Assembly: GCA_040255445.1 (NCBI GenBank)
Contig: JBDZUZ010000049.1
Coordinates: 1-23,612 of the forward strand
Length of the DNA stretch: 23,612 nt
Origin: JBDZUZ01 sp040255445
GTDB taxonomy: Bacteria; Planctomycetota; Phycisphaerae; Phycisphaerales; UBA1924
Reading direction: 5' to 3'
Part shown: positions 1 to 9,919 of the stretch, piece after piece
Numbering within the stretch: position 1 is the stretch's first letter
Layout: each line of letters begins with the position of its first letter
The notes under the pieces: generated by a model
Told to the model about the DNA's origin: nothing
Databases searched by the model: none
What the model saw: the letters and a program-made list of their open reading frames with translations, nothing else
Position numbers and translations under genes: made by a program

Positions 1-1092
1 CTTGGCGGCGGGCTGCACATCGAGGACTTCGATGTCGAAGATCAGCGTCGCGTTGGGGCCGATCACGGGGCGGCGGCCGCGTTCGCCGTAGGCCATCGGA
101 CCGGGGATGACGAGGCGACGGGCCACGCCCTTCTTGGCGTCGGCCATGGCCAGGTTCCAACCCTCGATCAGCGGCTGGCCCTGCTGGTAGCTGAAGGGCA
201 CACCGCGGTCGTACGACGAGTCGAAGACCTTGCCGTCCTCGAGGTAGCCGACGTAATGGCAGGTGATGGTGTCGCCTTCGTTCGCCGTCGGGCCTTCGAC
301 CTTGTCGGAGAACTCGATGACGACGACGTCGCCCTTCATCTCCGTGACCTTGACGGGGCTTTCGACCTTGCTGAACTCGTAGCTCTTGCCCTTCTCCGGG
401 CCCCAGACCTGCGACCCATCGGCGCCGAAGCCGCGGTCGGCGACCGAGAGCTTGCCGCCGCCGAAGGACATCTCGCTGGTCATCTGCGCTGCGCCGCCGG
501 TGGCGGTCGGGTACGGATACGGCGTCTTGCCGCTCCAGTTGGAACCGCTCTTGGTCATCGCCAGGTCGAGCGTGCCGACGAGGTCGTCCATCGCGATCGG
601 GGGCATCGCGTGGGGCGCGGCCCAGAGGCCGACGAGGCTGCCCATGAAGCCGCGCTCGCGGCGGAGCTCGAGCGTGCGCAGACGCAGGCCGCCCTCGAAG
701 CGGTGGAGCTGCATGAAGGCCTGGCGGTAGGGACGGTTCGCCGAGCCGGCGAGGGCGAGCTCGGCGTAGAGCGCGTTGGGCAGACCGTCGATCACGACGG
801 GGGCGATATTCAGCACCACTTCGACGGACTCGCCCGAATCACCCGAGGGCTTGATCGGGCTGGTGGTCTTCCAGCTTCCGGCGAGCGCCTCGGCGGCGGC
901 CTGCATCTCGGCATCGGACCAGGTCGCGACCGGGCGGGCCTGCTTGATCTCTTCCATCGCCGCGGCGGCCTTCTGGTCGGGGTCCTGCGGCTGGGTGGCC
1001 TTCTCGCCCTGAGCGAAAGCGGCGGAGCCCGCGAGGAGCGCGAGCATCGCCGGGAGCAGGCGGAGGTTGGTACGCATCTTCATAGTCGCCAT
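1..1092 (-). CDS. Secreted CpcT/CpeT-like + FKBP-type peptidyl-prolyl isomerase fusion (3' end outside window)
   Basis: The gene is read on the minus strand and is still open at base 1, so 364 residues are visible and the stop is missing. The start ATG at 1092 has an AAGGGA-type ribosome site about 10 bases upstream; ATGs at 1083 and 1077 are alternatives. A signal peptide ends near Ala-Phe-Ala|Gln (residues 25-28), so the protein should be exported. Residues about 45-250 resemble the CpcT/CpeT family: a NALYAELALA...RPYRQAF segment, then LSVADRGF..DGSQVWGPEKG..YEF near the domain end. Residues about 265-362 form an FKBP domain (GDTITCHYVGYLEDGKVFDSS, FSYQQGQPLIEGW, MAYGERG, LIFDIEVLDV), which normally catalyses proline cis-trans isomerisation. 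The FKBP call is strong and the CpcT/CpeT call is from remembered family sequence. The likely role is folding of exported proteins; a true chromophore lyase role is unlikely without phycobiliproteins. Confidence 0.85.
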   Translation of the reverse strand, partial: MATMKMRTNLRLLPAMLALLAGSAAFAQGEKATQPQDPDQKAAAAMEEIKQARPVATWSDAEMQAAAEALAGSWKTTSPIKPSGDSGESVEVVLNIAPVVIDGLPNALYAELALAGSANRPYRQAFMQLHRFEGGLRLRTLELRRERGFMGSLVGLWAAPHAMPPIAMDDLVGTLDLAMTKSGSNWSGKTPYPYPTATGGAAQMTSEMSFGGGKLSVADRGFGADGSQVWGPEKGKSYEFSKVESPVKVTEMKGDVVVIEFSDKVEGPTANEGDTITCHYVGYLEDGKVFDSSYDRGVPFSYQQGQPLIEGWNLAMADAKKGVARRLVIPGPMAYGERGRRPVIGPNATLIFDIEVLDVQPAAK

Positions 1093-1183
1093 GGTTCGGC
1101 GTTCCCTTTCTTGATGCGGGGCGATCTGGCCCCGAAGGTCATGTCGTTGTGCGGACAGACTACCGGAGAACAAGCGGTCCGGT

Positions 1184-2155
1184 TCAGAGTTCCGGGAAGA
1201 GCTTGCGGGTGACGGCGACGAGCTCCTTGACGTGCGAGATCGACTCGTCCATGAACTTCTGCTCTTCGGCGTCCATCTTGAACGGGAGGATCTTCTCGAC
1301 GCCCTTGGCGCCGATCACGGCGGGGACGCCGACGAAGTAACCCTTGCCCTTCTGGCCGGGGGCGACGCCGAACTCGTCCTCGCAGTACGCGGCGGAGGGG
1401 ATCATGCGCTTCTTGTCGCGGACGATGGCCTCGACCATGTCGATGGTGCCCGCGGCGGGGGCGTAGAAGGCGCTGGTGCCCATGAGCTTGACGATCTCGC
1501 CGCCGCCGACCTTGGCGCGATCAACGCAGGCCTGGATCTTGTCGGCCGGGAGCAGGTCGGAGATCGGGATGCCGTTGACGCTGGTGCGGCGGGGGAGCGG
1601 GACCATGTCGTCGCCGTGGCCGCCGAGCAGCAGGCCCTGGATGTCCTCGACGCTCACGCCCAGTTCCATCGAGAGGAAGGTCTTGTAGCGGGCGACATCG
1701 AGCGCGCCGGCCTGGCCCATCACGCGGTGGGCGGGGAAGCCGGTGACCTTCCAGGCGACATAGACCATCGCGTCGAGCGGGTTGCTGACGACGATGACGA
1801 TCGACTCGGGGGCGTACTTCTTGACGTTCTCAGCGACGCTCTTGACGATGCCGGCGTTGACCTGGACGAGATCGTCGCGGCTCATGCCCGGCTTGCGCGG
1901 GAGGCCGGCGGTGATGACGACGACGTCGGAGTCGGCGATGTCCTTGTAGTCGCTGGTGCCCAGGATCTTGCTGTCGAAGTTCTCGATCGGGCCGCAGCAG
2001 TAGAGGTCGAGGGCCTTACCCTTGGCGACGCCTTCCTTGTCGGGGATGTCGAGCAGGACGATGTCGCCTAGTTCCTTGGCCGCGGCCCAGTGCGCACAGG
2101 TGCCGCCGATGTTGCCCGCGCCGATGATGCTGATCTTCGCCCGCCTGGTCGCCAT
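1184..2155 (-). CDS. mdh: Malate dehydrogenase, LDH-like NAD-dependent type
   Basis: This 323-residue protein catalyses the reversible oxidation of malate to oxaloacetate with NAD in the TCA cycle, in the cytoplasm. The N-terminal Rossmann motif GAGNIGG is at residues 12-18, with the acidic Asp of VLLDI near 36 as the expected NAD ribose ligand. The mobile-loop arginines appear in GLPRKPGMSRDD (Arg87, Arg93). Arg at position 87 favours malate over lactate as substrate. VSNPLDAM, Arg155 and the catalytic His180 in GGHGDDMVP complete the active site. The length fits the tetrameric LDH-like bacterial MDH class. The start is fixed by GAGGA six bases before the ATG. The gene stands alone: 91 bases separate its stop from the start of the FKBP gene, and 267 bases lie upstream of it. 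Confidence 0.96.
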   Translation of the reverse strand: MATRRAKISIIGAGNIGGTCAHWAAAKELGDIVLLDIPDKEGVAKGKALDLYCCGPIENFDSKILGTSDYKDIADSDVVVITAGLPRKPGMSRDDLVQVNAGIVKSVAENVKKYAPESIVIVVSNPLDAMVYVAWKVTGFPAHRVMGQAGALDVARYKTFLSMELGVSVEDIQGLLLGGHGDDMVPLPRRTSVNGIPISDLLPADKIQACVDRAKVGGGEIVKLMGTSAFYAPAAGTIDMVEAIVRDKKRMIPSAAYCEDEFGVAPGQKGKGYFVGVPAVIGAKGVEKILPFKMDAEEQKFMDESISHVKELVAVTRKLFPEL

Positions 2156-2339
2156 GCTCTGTCCTCGTGGTCGGTTGGGTGCGTGAAGCCCGGCCCGGGT
2201 CGACGCCCGTGGTGTGCCGGTCGGGCGGTTCTGTCCGGCCCGCTGCCGGATGGAATTCGCCTGACAAACCCCGATGGCGGAGGTCCGCCGATGGGGGGAG
2301 CGATGGTAGGAACCGGGGACGCGTCCCCGCCGCTCGCCG

Positions 2340-2399
2340 GGCTTGGAAAGGGGGCTCAGAAACGGGCTCGGAAACGGGCTTGGACGGGGGCTCGGAAAC
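2340..2399. repeat. 12-bp tandem repeat, four to five units
   Basis: Four head-to-tail 12-mers of the form GGGCTCGGAAAC lie at 2352-2363, 2364-2375, 2376-2387 (degenerate, GGGCTTGGACGG) and 2388-2399. A weaker fifth unit, GGCTTGGAAAGG, precedes them at 2340-2351. The array lies in the 267-bp gap between the mdh start and the stop of the next minus-strand gene, about 24 bp past that stop. No terminator-like poly-U follows it. Function is unknown; it may be a neutral minisatellite or part of a 3' UTR. Confidence 0.75.
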
Positions 2400-2422
2400 G
2401 CCCGCGGCAGCGGAGTGTGTGG

Positions 2423-3166
2423 TCAGGCCAGGACTGGCCTGCCTGCCTCGATCGCGGGGATGAGCAGCGGCATGCCCGCCGGCAATGTGTCCTCCAGCGG
2501 CTGGGCGAGGTCCTCGAGCACCCGTCCGGACTCATCGATGCGGCGGTAGACCTGACGCATGCCCGCGGCCGGTCGGGCCTCGCAGCCGGGGAGAAGTTCG
2601 AGGATCTGATCAAGAACGGCCGCGGCGACCGGGCCGCCGTGCCGGCTTCGGGCAAACGCGGCGGGGAGGCCGCGGACGAGGGCGGTCCCGGGGCGGAGGA
2701 TCCAGAGGTCGCCATCGAAGCCGGCGGCGATCACCGCCCGGACCCCGGCGGCCATGGCGGCACGCGAACCCTCGACCAGCCGCTCGGCACCGACGATGAA
2801 CTCGACGCCGGCGGACTCGGAGCGGCGGAGGGCGGCGCGGGCGTCGTCGATGAGTTCGATGATCCCCTCGGGGAGCGGCTCGCCCTTCCAGATGTCGTGG
2901 AGCTCCGCGGCGTGCTTGCGGATGGTGATCGCAGCGCGGTCCTGCGCGACGGGGCGTTCATCGGCGCTGACGCGGGCGAGATCGTTGAGCGCCATCGTGA
3001 TGGCCTGCAGACCGATGAGCGACGGCACAGCGCGGCGCATGCGGCCGCCCTCGCCGTCCTTGGGGAGCGCGACGGCGGACTTCGCGAAGTCGGTCCAGTG
3101 GGCGAGGAGCGCGGCCCAGGTGACGTCGGTCCCGCTCGTGTGCTGCCCTGCGTGGTCTTCGGCCAT
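2423..3166 (-). CDS. Conserved-looking protein of unknown function (247 aa)
   Basis: I do not recognise this family. The reading frame extends upstream to about 3250, but that would overlap the divergent gene at 3223, so the ATG at 3166 (MAEDHAGQ) is preferred. No good ribosome site is visible. The protein is soluble, with no signal peptide or membrane segment, and appears largely alpha-helical. The first half (WAALLAHWTDFAKSAVALP, then LIGLQAITMALNDLARV) resembles a helical bundle. A middle segment runs LPEGIIELIDDARAALRRSE. The C-terminal part (VYRRIDESGRVLEDLAQPLED) is richer in charged residues. Codon use is typical of the window, with strong G/C at third positions, which supports a real gene. 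It is divergent from the flavin-reductase-like gene, with 56 bases between the two starts. Confidence 0.75.
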   Translation of the reverse strand: MAEDHAGQHTSGTDVTWAALLAHWTDFAKSAVALPKDGEGGRMRRAVPSLIGLQAITMALNDLARVSADERPVAQDRAAITIRKHAAELHDIWKGEPLPEGIIELIDDARAALRRSESAGVEFIVGAERLVEGSRAAMAAGVRAVIAAGFDGDLWILRPGTALVRGLPAAFARSRHGGPVAAAVLDQILELLPGCEARPAAGMRQVYRRIDESGRVLEDLAQPLEDTLPAGMPLLIPAIEAGRPVLA

Positions 3167-3222
3167 CACGCGAGTGTACGACCTGCTCTGTAGTCCATGC
3201 CGGGCGGATCTACACTCGCCGC

Positions 3223-3876
3223 ATGGAGATCGACCCCGCCGCGATATCACAGACCGAACGCTACAAGCTGCTGATCGGCGGCATCGTGCCGCGGCCGATT
3301 GCGTTCGTGAGCACGGTCTCGCCCGATGGGCGGCCGAACATCGCGCCGTACTCGTTCTTCGCCGGTGTGGGATCGGACCCGATGACGCTGCTCTTCTGCC
3401 CGGCGAACACCGCCGCGGGCGAGGAGAAGGACACGCTGCGCAACTGCAAGCCGGTCGAGGAGGGCGGCACGGGGGAGTTCATCGTGAACATCGCATCGGC
3501 GGTGTACGCGAAGGCGGTGGCGGCGGCCGCGGAGCCGTTGCCGTACGGGGAGTCGGAGTTTGAACTGACGGGGCTCACGACCGCGCCGGCGCGGGTCGTG
3601 AAGCCGCCGCGGCTGGCGGAGTCGCCGGTGTGCTTCGAGTGCCGCACGGTGCAGGTGATCCGGACCAATCCGGGGGTCGCGGCGGGCGGGAACATCGTGA
3701 TCGGACGTGTCGTGCACGTGTTCGTGCATGATGGTGCGATCAACGAGCGCTATCACACGGACCCCGCGGTGATCGACACAATCGGCCGCATGGGCGGGAC
3801 GACCTTCTGCCACACGCGGGATCGATTCGACATGGCGATCGGCCACCGGGCGATCGATGGAACACCGCGGGCGTAG
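3223..3876 (+). CDS. Flavin reductase-like FMN-binding split-barrel protein
   Basis: This 217-residue protein matches the flavin reductase-like family: YKLLIGGIVPRPIAFVSTVSPDGRPNIAPYSFFAGVGSDPMTLLF is the typical N-terminal half of the split barrel that holds FMN. NIVIGRVVHVFVHD is the conserved C-terminal strand pair. GEFIVNIAS and SPVCFECRTVQVI lie between them. Members reduce or bind flavin using NAD(P)H and often supply reduced FMN to a monooxygenase; the substrate or partner here cannot be told. It is cytoplasmic with no signal peptide. The ATG at 3223 gives a full-length domain starting EIDPAAIS. No partner oxygenase is adjacent. It is divergent from the unknown gene at 2423-3166 and is followed by the terminator of the convergent PEP-CTERM gene. 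Confidence 0.9.
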   Translation: MEIDPAAISQTERYKLLIGGIVPRPIAFVSTVSPDGRPNIAPYSFFAGVGSDPMTLLFCPANTAAGEEKDTLRNCKPVEEGGTGEFIVNIASAVYAKAVAAAAEPLPYGESEFELTGLTTAPARVVKPPRLAESPVCFECRTVQVIRTNPGVAAGGNIVIGRVVHVFVHDGAINERYHTDPAVIDTIGRMGGTTFCHTRDRFDMAIGHRAIDGTPRA

Positions 3877-3950
3877 GCCTGTGATCTGGGCGGGCTTGAG
3901 GCGCGGGTGACCTTGTGATCAGCGCAAGCCGCATCAGCGTGGCCACTGCC

Positions 3951-3985
3951 AAAGAAAAACGCCCCGGCCAAGCGACCGGGGCGTT
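3951..3985 (-). terminator. Rho-independent terminator of the PEP-CTERM gene
   Basis: A perfect 10-bp stem (3958-3967 with 3976-3985; AACGCCCCGG against CCGGGGCGTT) encloses an 8-nt loop. On the minus strand it is followed by TTTTTCTTT, a classic U-tract. It lies 28 bp past the stop of the gene at 4013-4675 and so should end that transcript. Confidence 0.9.
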
Positions 3986-4012
3986 CCACACAGAATCGTG
4001 TTGCAGTCGCGA

Positions 4013-4675
4013 TCAGCGACGGCGACGGGCCATGGCGAGGCCGCCCAGACCCAGGAGCGCGAGGGCGCCGGGGGTGGGAACGACCTGGCCGGACACGCCG
4101 ACGGCGCGGCCGCCGAAGTCCTCGGTGAAGAACGTGGTGCCACCGAAGATGATCTGGACCACGGCGCCATCGAACGGGCCGCCATCGAAGCTCGAGTTGA
4201 ACGAGCCGCCCGAGCTGCCGTTGAACGTGCCATCGGCGGTGCCGAGGTCGTTGAACGAGAAGCCCGAGAGGGTGCCCGAGAAGAAGATGAAGCCGGGGCC
4301 GACGGAGCCGAAGTTGCCGCTGATGTTGGCGGTGACGGTGTCACCATCAGCATCGGTCAGCGTCATGGCGCCGGTGGCGGTGGCGGAGTTCGGGCCGGTC
4401 ACGTTCACGTTCATCGAGATCGCGAAGTTGCCCGAATCAGCGCCGCTGACGAAGCCCGGGTCGAAGAACGCGGTGCCCATCGGGTTGATGAGGCGCGACA
4501 CGTCGCCCGAGGAACGCAGGTCGGCGGTGTCAACGGCCGTGGCCGTGAACACACCGGTGCCGAGGTTGAACGAACCGTCGAGATCGTCGAGCGAGAAGCT
4601 CGCGATCACCTCCGCGTTCGCCGCGCCCGCAACCCCCGCGAGGGCCAGGACGCCGAGAAGTGCATGCTTTGACAT
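4013..4675 (-). CDS. Exported PEP-CTERM-like anchored protein, unknown function
   Basis: This 220-residue protein has an N-terminal signal peptide (MSKHALLGVLALAGVAGAANA|E, cleavage after about residue 20). Its C-terminus ends VPTPGALALLGLGGLAMARRRR: a Pro-rich recognition motif, a hydrophobic stretch and a basic tail. That is the layout of PEP-CTERM sorting signals as seen in planctomycetes. The mature part is rich in Gly, Ser, Thr, Asn and Phe, low in Lys, and probably beta-rich; no enzyme motif was seen. The ATG at 4675 is chosen because GGAGAG lies seven bases upstream and the signal peptide begins there; the open frame upstream to 4885 is not coding. It is a single-gene unit with its own promoter (4734-4761) and terminator (3951-3985). 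No exosortase gene is in the window, so sorting would depend on genes elsewhere. Confidence 0.88.
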   Translation of the reverse strand: MSKHALLGVLALAGVAGAANAEVIASFSLDDLDGSFNLGTGVFTATAVDTADLRSSGDVSRLINPMGTAFFDPGFVSGADSGNFAISMNVNVTGPNSATATGAMTLTDADGDTVTANISGNFGSVGPGFIFFSGTLSGFSFNDLGTADGTFNGSSGGSFNSSFDGGPFDGAVVQIIFGGTTFFTEDFGGRAVGVSGQVVPTPGALALLGLGGLAMARRRR

Positions 4676-4733
4676 AGAAGCTCTCTCCGAATGTTGAGCG
4701 GATGGTCGTCCGCAGCCACAGATCTCCAGTGGA

Positions 4734-4761
4734 ATTGTGCCACAAGTCGGCCGCGCGTCAA
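4734..4761 (-). promoter_or_regulatory. Predicted sigma-70-type promoter for the PEP-CTERM gene
   Basis: On the minus strand a -35 TTGACG (4756-4761) is separated by 16 nt from a -10-like CACAAT (4734-4739). This would give a leader of roughly 50 nt before the ATG at 4675. The -35 matches consensus at 5 of 6 positions and the -10 at 4 of 6. The region is noticeably AT-richer than its surroundings. TGGCAC also occurs here, but the spaced TTGC element of a sigma-54 promoter is missing. Confidence 0.5.
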
Positions 4762-4883
4762 TGTCTTTTTGTGGTGATTCCCGGGATGAATTGTCGGCGG
4801 GGCCCCGCGTTTCCCCAGAACCCGCTTTGGGGGCTCCCAAGCGGGGTGCCTGACGTCCCATATTAACGCTGTGAACAAAATGC

Positions 4884-4923
4884 AAACAAAAAAGAGCCCC
4901 CGGGTGGTGGATCCCGGGGGCTC
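4884..4923 (-). terminator. Strong rho-independent terminator
   Basis: A perfect 11-bp stem (4894-4904 with 4913-4923; GAGCCCCCGGG against CCCGGGGGCTC) has an 8-nt loop. On the minus strand it is followed by TTTTTTGTTT. It terminates transcription arriving from the right, which is either nrdJ read-through (stop at 5453, 530 nt upstream) or a separate noncoding transcript in 4924-5452. Confidence 0.92.
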
Positions 4924-5452
4924 AGGGAGTTGCGGGAGCGAGCCTTTAGAAGGTGGCGCCGGGGTGGACGGCGCCGCTCAAGCCCCCGCATGGGTGGACC
5001 GGGTTGTCGGTCTCGGCGGGCGAGACCAGTCTGTCGAGGCGAGGGCGCCGGCGGCGGGGTTGATCCGTCCTGCGGCTTCGAGAGGGGCGTGGTGGTTGCC
5101 CCCTTCAAGACCGGTGGCCCTCGTCGGTTCGTGCTCCGTCCAGATCCTCCGTGGCCAACCCGCTCAAGTGCGGGCCGCGTTCAGTCGTCGGTGCGATCGC
5201 CGAGTGGTCTGGCGGGAGCCGGGCTGCGGGCGGCGGCCAATCCCTGGCTTCCGCCCCGCCGCGTCTCCATCCGCGGCGGCCGTTGTCCCCGATAGGTGGC
5301 GGGCCCATTCGCGTCTTTGGCCCGCCGCCGGCGTTACCTCACTTCTGCTTCCTCCCTCCGGGCGTGCACGCGACCTTTATCGCGTACGCCGGTTCCGAGT
5401 GATTGCGTGTCCGGACCGCGCCCCCACCGCTGCAGGGGCGCGGCTTCATCGA
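4924..5452 (-). ncRNA. Noncoding, hairpin-rich region after nrdJ: candidate structured RNA or long 3' UTR
   Basis: No convincing protein gene lies in these 529 bases. On the minus strand, between the nrdJ stop and the terminator at 4884-4923, at least six hairpins with perfect or near-perfect stems follow each other: 5416-5424/5435-5443 (9 bp); 5361-5390 (5+6 bp with a GC bulge, UAAAGG loop); 5298-5305/5319-5326 (8 bp); 5256-5263/5272-5279 (8 bp); 5009-5015/5021-5027 (7 bp, 5-nt loop); 4955-4961/4969-4975 (7 bp). An unpaired purine-rich stretch (GGAGGGAGGAAGCAGAAG, then TGAGGTAACGCC) lies at about 5330-5363. I looked for the conserved cores of RNase P RNA, tmRNA, SRP RNA and the B12 riboswitch and could not find them. 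High GC alone produces some stems, so the RNA call is tentative. Confidence 0.4.
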
Positions 5453-8872
<3,420 letters not shown>

Positions 8873-8908
8873 GCGTCCGTCCCTGGGCAAAAATTTGGTG
8901 ATCTACAA

Positions 8909-8943
8909 GAAGGCATCAAGGCATAGGGCATCAAGGCATCGAG
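8909..8943 (+). repeat. Left inverted repeat of the S23 element
   Basis: It is built from AAGGCATC-like octamers (AAGGCATC, AAGGCAT, AGGGCATC, AAGGCATC). It matches the reverse complement of 9309-9343 at 31 of 35 positions and abuts the stop codon of the S23 gene. Confidence 0.85.
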
Positions 8944-9306
8944 TCAACGATCAAGGCTCCGAATCAGTCCGGCCAACACCCGCTCTGCTTCGTCCAGTTC
9001 CGACTTGACCCGGTCGTACTCCTCGTCCGGGATGTGCCTGAAGTCCCTCGCGAACATGAGCTGCGTGTCAAGGGCGTACAACTCGCTGCGGGCCTGCTTG
9101 AGGAACCAGATGTACTCGCTCCGCACACCGCGGCCATAGCCTTGCGCGATATGACTCGCAACCGAGATCGCGATCCTTCGCAGCGAACTGACGAGGCCGA
9201 ATCGCTCGGCATCCGGCAGTGTGCTCGCGAGGTTGTAGATGGTCTTCCCGAGTGCATATGCCTTCTGCCAAGCGATGAGATCCTGATACGACTTGATCTC
9301 GGCCAT
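8944..9306 (-). CDS. Four-helix-bundle protein of the S23 / 23S rRNA intervening-sequence (IVP) family
   Basis: This 120-residue protein fits the S23/IVP family, which is related to the Avd accessory protein of diversity-generating retroelements. Its N-terminus, IKSYQDLIAWQKAYALGKTIY, matches the family start. So do RFGLVSSLRRIAISVASHIAQGYGRG (second helix with the conserved Arg-Arg, Ser and Ala-Gly-Tyr-Gly-Arg), EYIWFLKQARSELYALDTQL (third helix) and YDRVKSELDEAERVLAGLIRSL (fourth). Length is normal. Members form pentameric basic bundles; their biological role is not established and several are associated with inserted DNA. It has no enzymatic motif. No good ribosome site precedes the ATG at 9306, because the inverted repeat occupies that position. 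It may be translated by coupling to dcd, whose stop lies 40 bases upstream. No reverse transcriptase or variable repeat is nearby, so a diversity-generating role is not supported. Confidence 0.92.
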   Translation of the reverse strand: MAEIKSYQDLIAWQKAYALGKTIYNLASTLPDAERFGLVSSLRRIAISVASHIAQGYGRGVRSEYIWFLKQARSELYALDTQLMFARDFRHIPDEEYDRVKSELDEAERVLAGLIRSLDR

Positions 9307-9308
9307 GC

Positions 9309-9343
9309 CTGGATGCCTTGATGCCGCGTGCCTTGATGCCTTC
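9309..9343 (-). repeat. Right inverted repeat of the S23 element
   Basis: Its reverse complement reads GAAGGCATCAAGGCACGCGG and continues GCATCAAGGCATCCAG in overlapping phase, repeating the octamer theme of the left copy. It lies 3 bp past the dcd stop and covers the place where the S23 ribosome site would be. Confidence 0.85.
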
Positions 9344-9346
9344 CGC

Positions 9347-9919
9347 TCAATCGACCTTGGGAAGCGTCAACCCGCCCTGGTCCTGGTACTTCCCGCCCTT
9401 GTCCGCGTACGACTTCTCGCAGACCTCATCGCCCTTGAGGAAGATGAACTGCGCTACGCCCTCGTTGGCGTAGACCTTGGCCGGCAGGGGCGTGGTGTTG
9501 CTGATCTCGAGCGTGACCTTGCCGCGCCACTCGGGCTCGAGGGGCGTGACGTTCACGATGAGGCCGCAACGGGCGTAGGTGCTCTTGCCGACGCAGATCA
9601 CCAGCACATCGCGCGGGATCTCGATGTACTCGACCGTCTCGCACAGCGCGAAGCTGTTGGGCGGGATGATCACGTAGCGGCGGTCTTCGGGGCGGTCGGC
9701 GACATCGACCTCGACCATCATCTCATCACTGAACCGCTTGGGGTCGACGACGGCGATGTCGCCGGTCACCGGCGAGGGCGTGAAGATCTTGAAGCGGGTG
9801 CCGACGCGGACGTCGTAGCCGTAGCTCGACACGCCGTAGGAGATCTTCCCGGGACGCTTGACCGCGTCCTCGAAGGGCTCGATCCGCACCAGGCGGCGAA
9901 TCTGTTGGTCGGCAAGCAC
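9347..9919 (-). CDS. dcd: dCTP deaminase
   Basis: This 190-residue protein deaminates dCTP to dUTP (or, in bifunctional forms, to dUMP), feeding dTTP synthesis. The sequence follows the Dcd family through its length: IEPFEDAVKRPGKISYGVSSYGYDVRV, VIIPPNSFALCETVEYIEIPRDVLVICVGKSTYARCG, NVTPLEPEWRGKVTLEISNTTPLPAKVYANEGVAQ and SYADKGGKYQDQGGLTLP. Ser113, Arg117 and Glu138 (in TLEIS) correspond to the E. coli active-site residues. I chose the GTG at 9919 because it begins LADQQIRRL at the usual family position and gives normal length; an in-frame GTG at 9925 is equally possible and no clean ribosome site decides. The frame continues upstream but without family similarity. It is upstream of nrdJ on the same strand, with only the S23 element between, so the two probably once formed a transcription unit. 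Confidence 0.95.
   Translation of the reverse strand: MLADQQIRRLVRIEPFEDAVKRPGKISYGVSSYGYDVRVGTRFKIFTPSPVTGDIAVVDPKRFSDEMMVEVDVADRPEDRRYVIIPPNSFALCETVEYIEIPRDVLVICVGKSTYARCGLIVNVTPLEPEWRGKVTLEISNTTPLPAKVYANEGVAQFIFLKGDEVCEKSYADKGGKYQDQGGLTLPKVD

Larger units (their letters stand above)
8909..9343. mobile_element. Candidate small element: S23 four-helix-bundle gene bracketed by inverted repeats
   Basis: A 35-nt imperfect inverted repeat (4 mismatches) at 8909-8943 and 9309-9343 encloses one coding region at 8944-9306. The left repeat ends one base before the stop codon triplet and the right repeat begins two bases past the ATG triplet. The whole 435-bp unit lies between dcd (stop at 9347) and nrdJ (start at 8872). 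No target-site duplication is visible. A family relative, the S23 protein of 23S rRNA intervening sequences, is known to be encoded inside inserts whose ends pair into a stem; this copy is not in rRNA. That it moves is inferred from the layout only. Confidence 0.55.

Noticed and set aside
256..1212. A 318-codon plus-strand frame at the left edge
   Set aside because: It is antisense to the CpcT/FKBP gene, which has a signal peptide and a well-matched FKBP domain on the minus strand.
4734..4761. Sigma-54 promoter at TGGCAC
   Set aside because: TGGCAC is not followed by TTGC at the required five-base spacing; a sigma-70 arrangement fits better.
4924..5452. RNase P RNA, tmRNA, SRP RNA or cobalamin riboswitch in the nrdJ 3' region
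   Set aside because: Single matches such as GGTAACGCC and AGCCAGG occur, but the conserved cores (GGAAAGUCC and ACAGAAA for RNase P, GGUUCGAAUCC for tmRNA, the GGAAGG-AGCAGCC loop for SRP, the full B12 box with CCGCxACUG) are missing. A riboswitch would also be on the wrong side of nrdJ.
8944..9306. Avd-type accessory protein of a diversity-generating retroelement
   Set aside because: The fold is related, but there is no reverse transcriptase, template repeat or variable repeat in the window.
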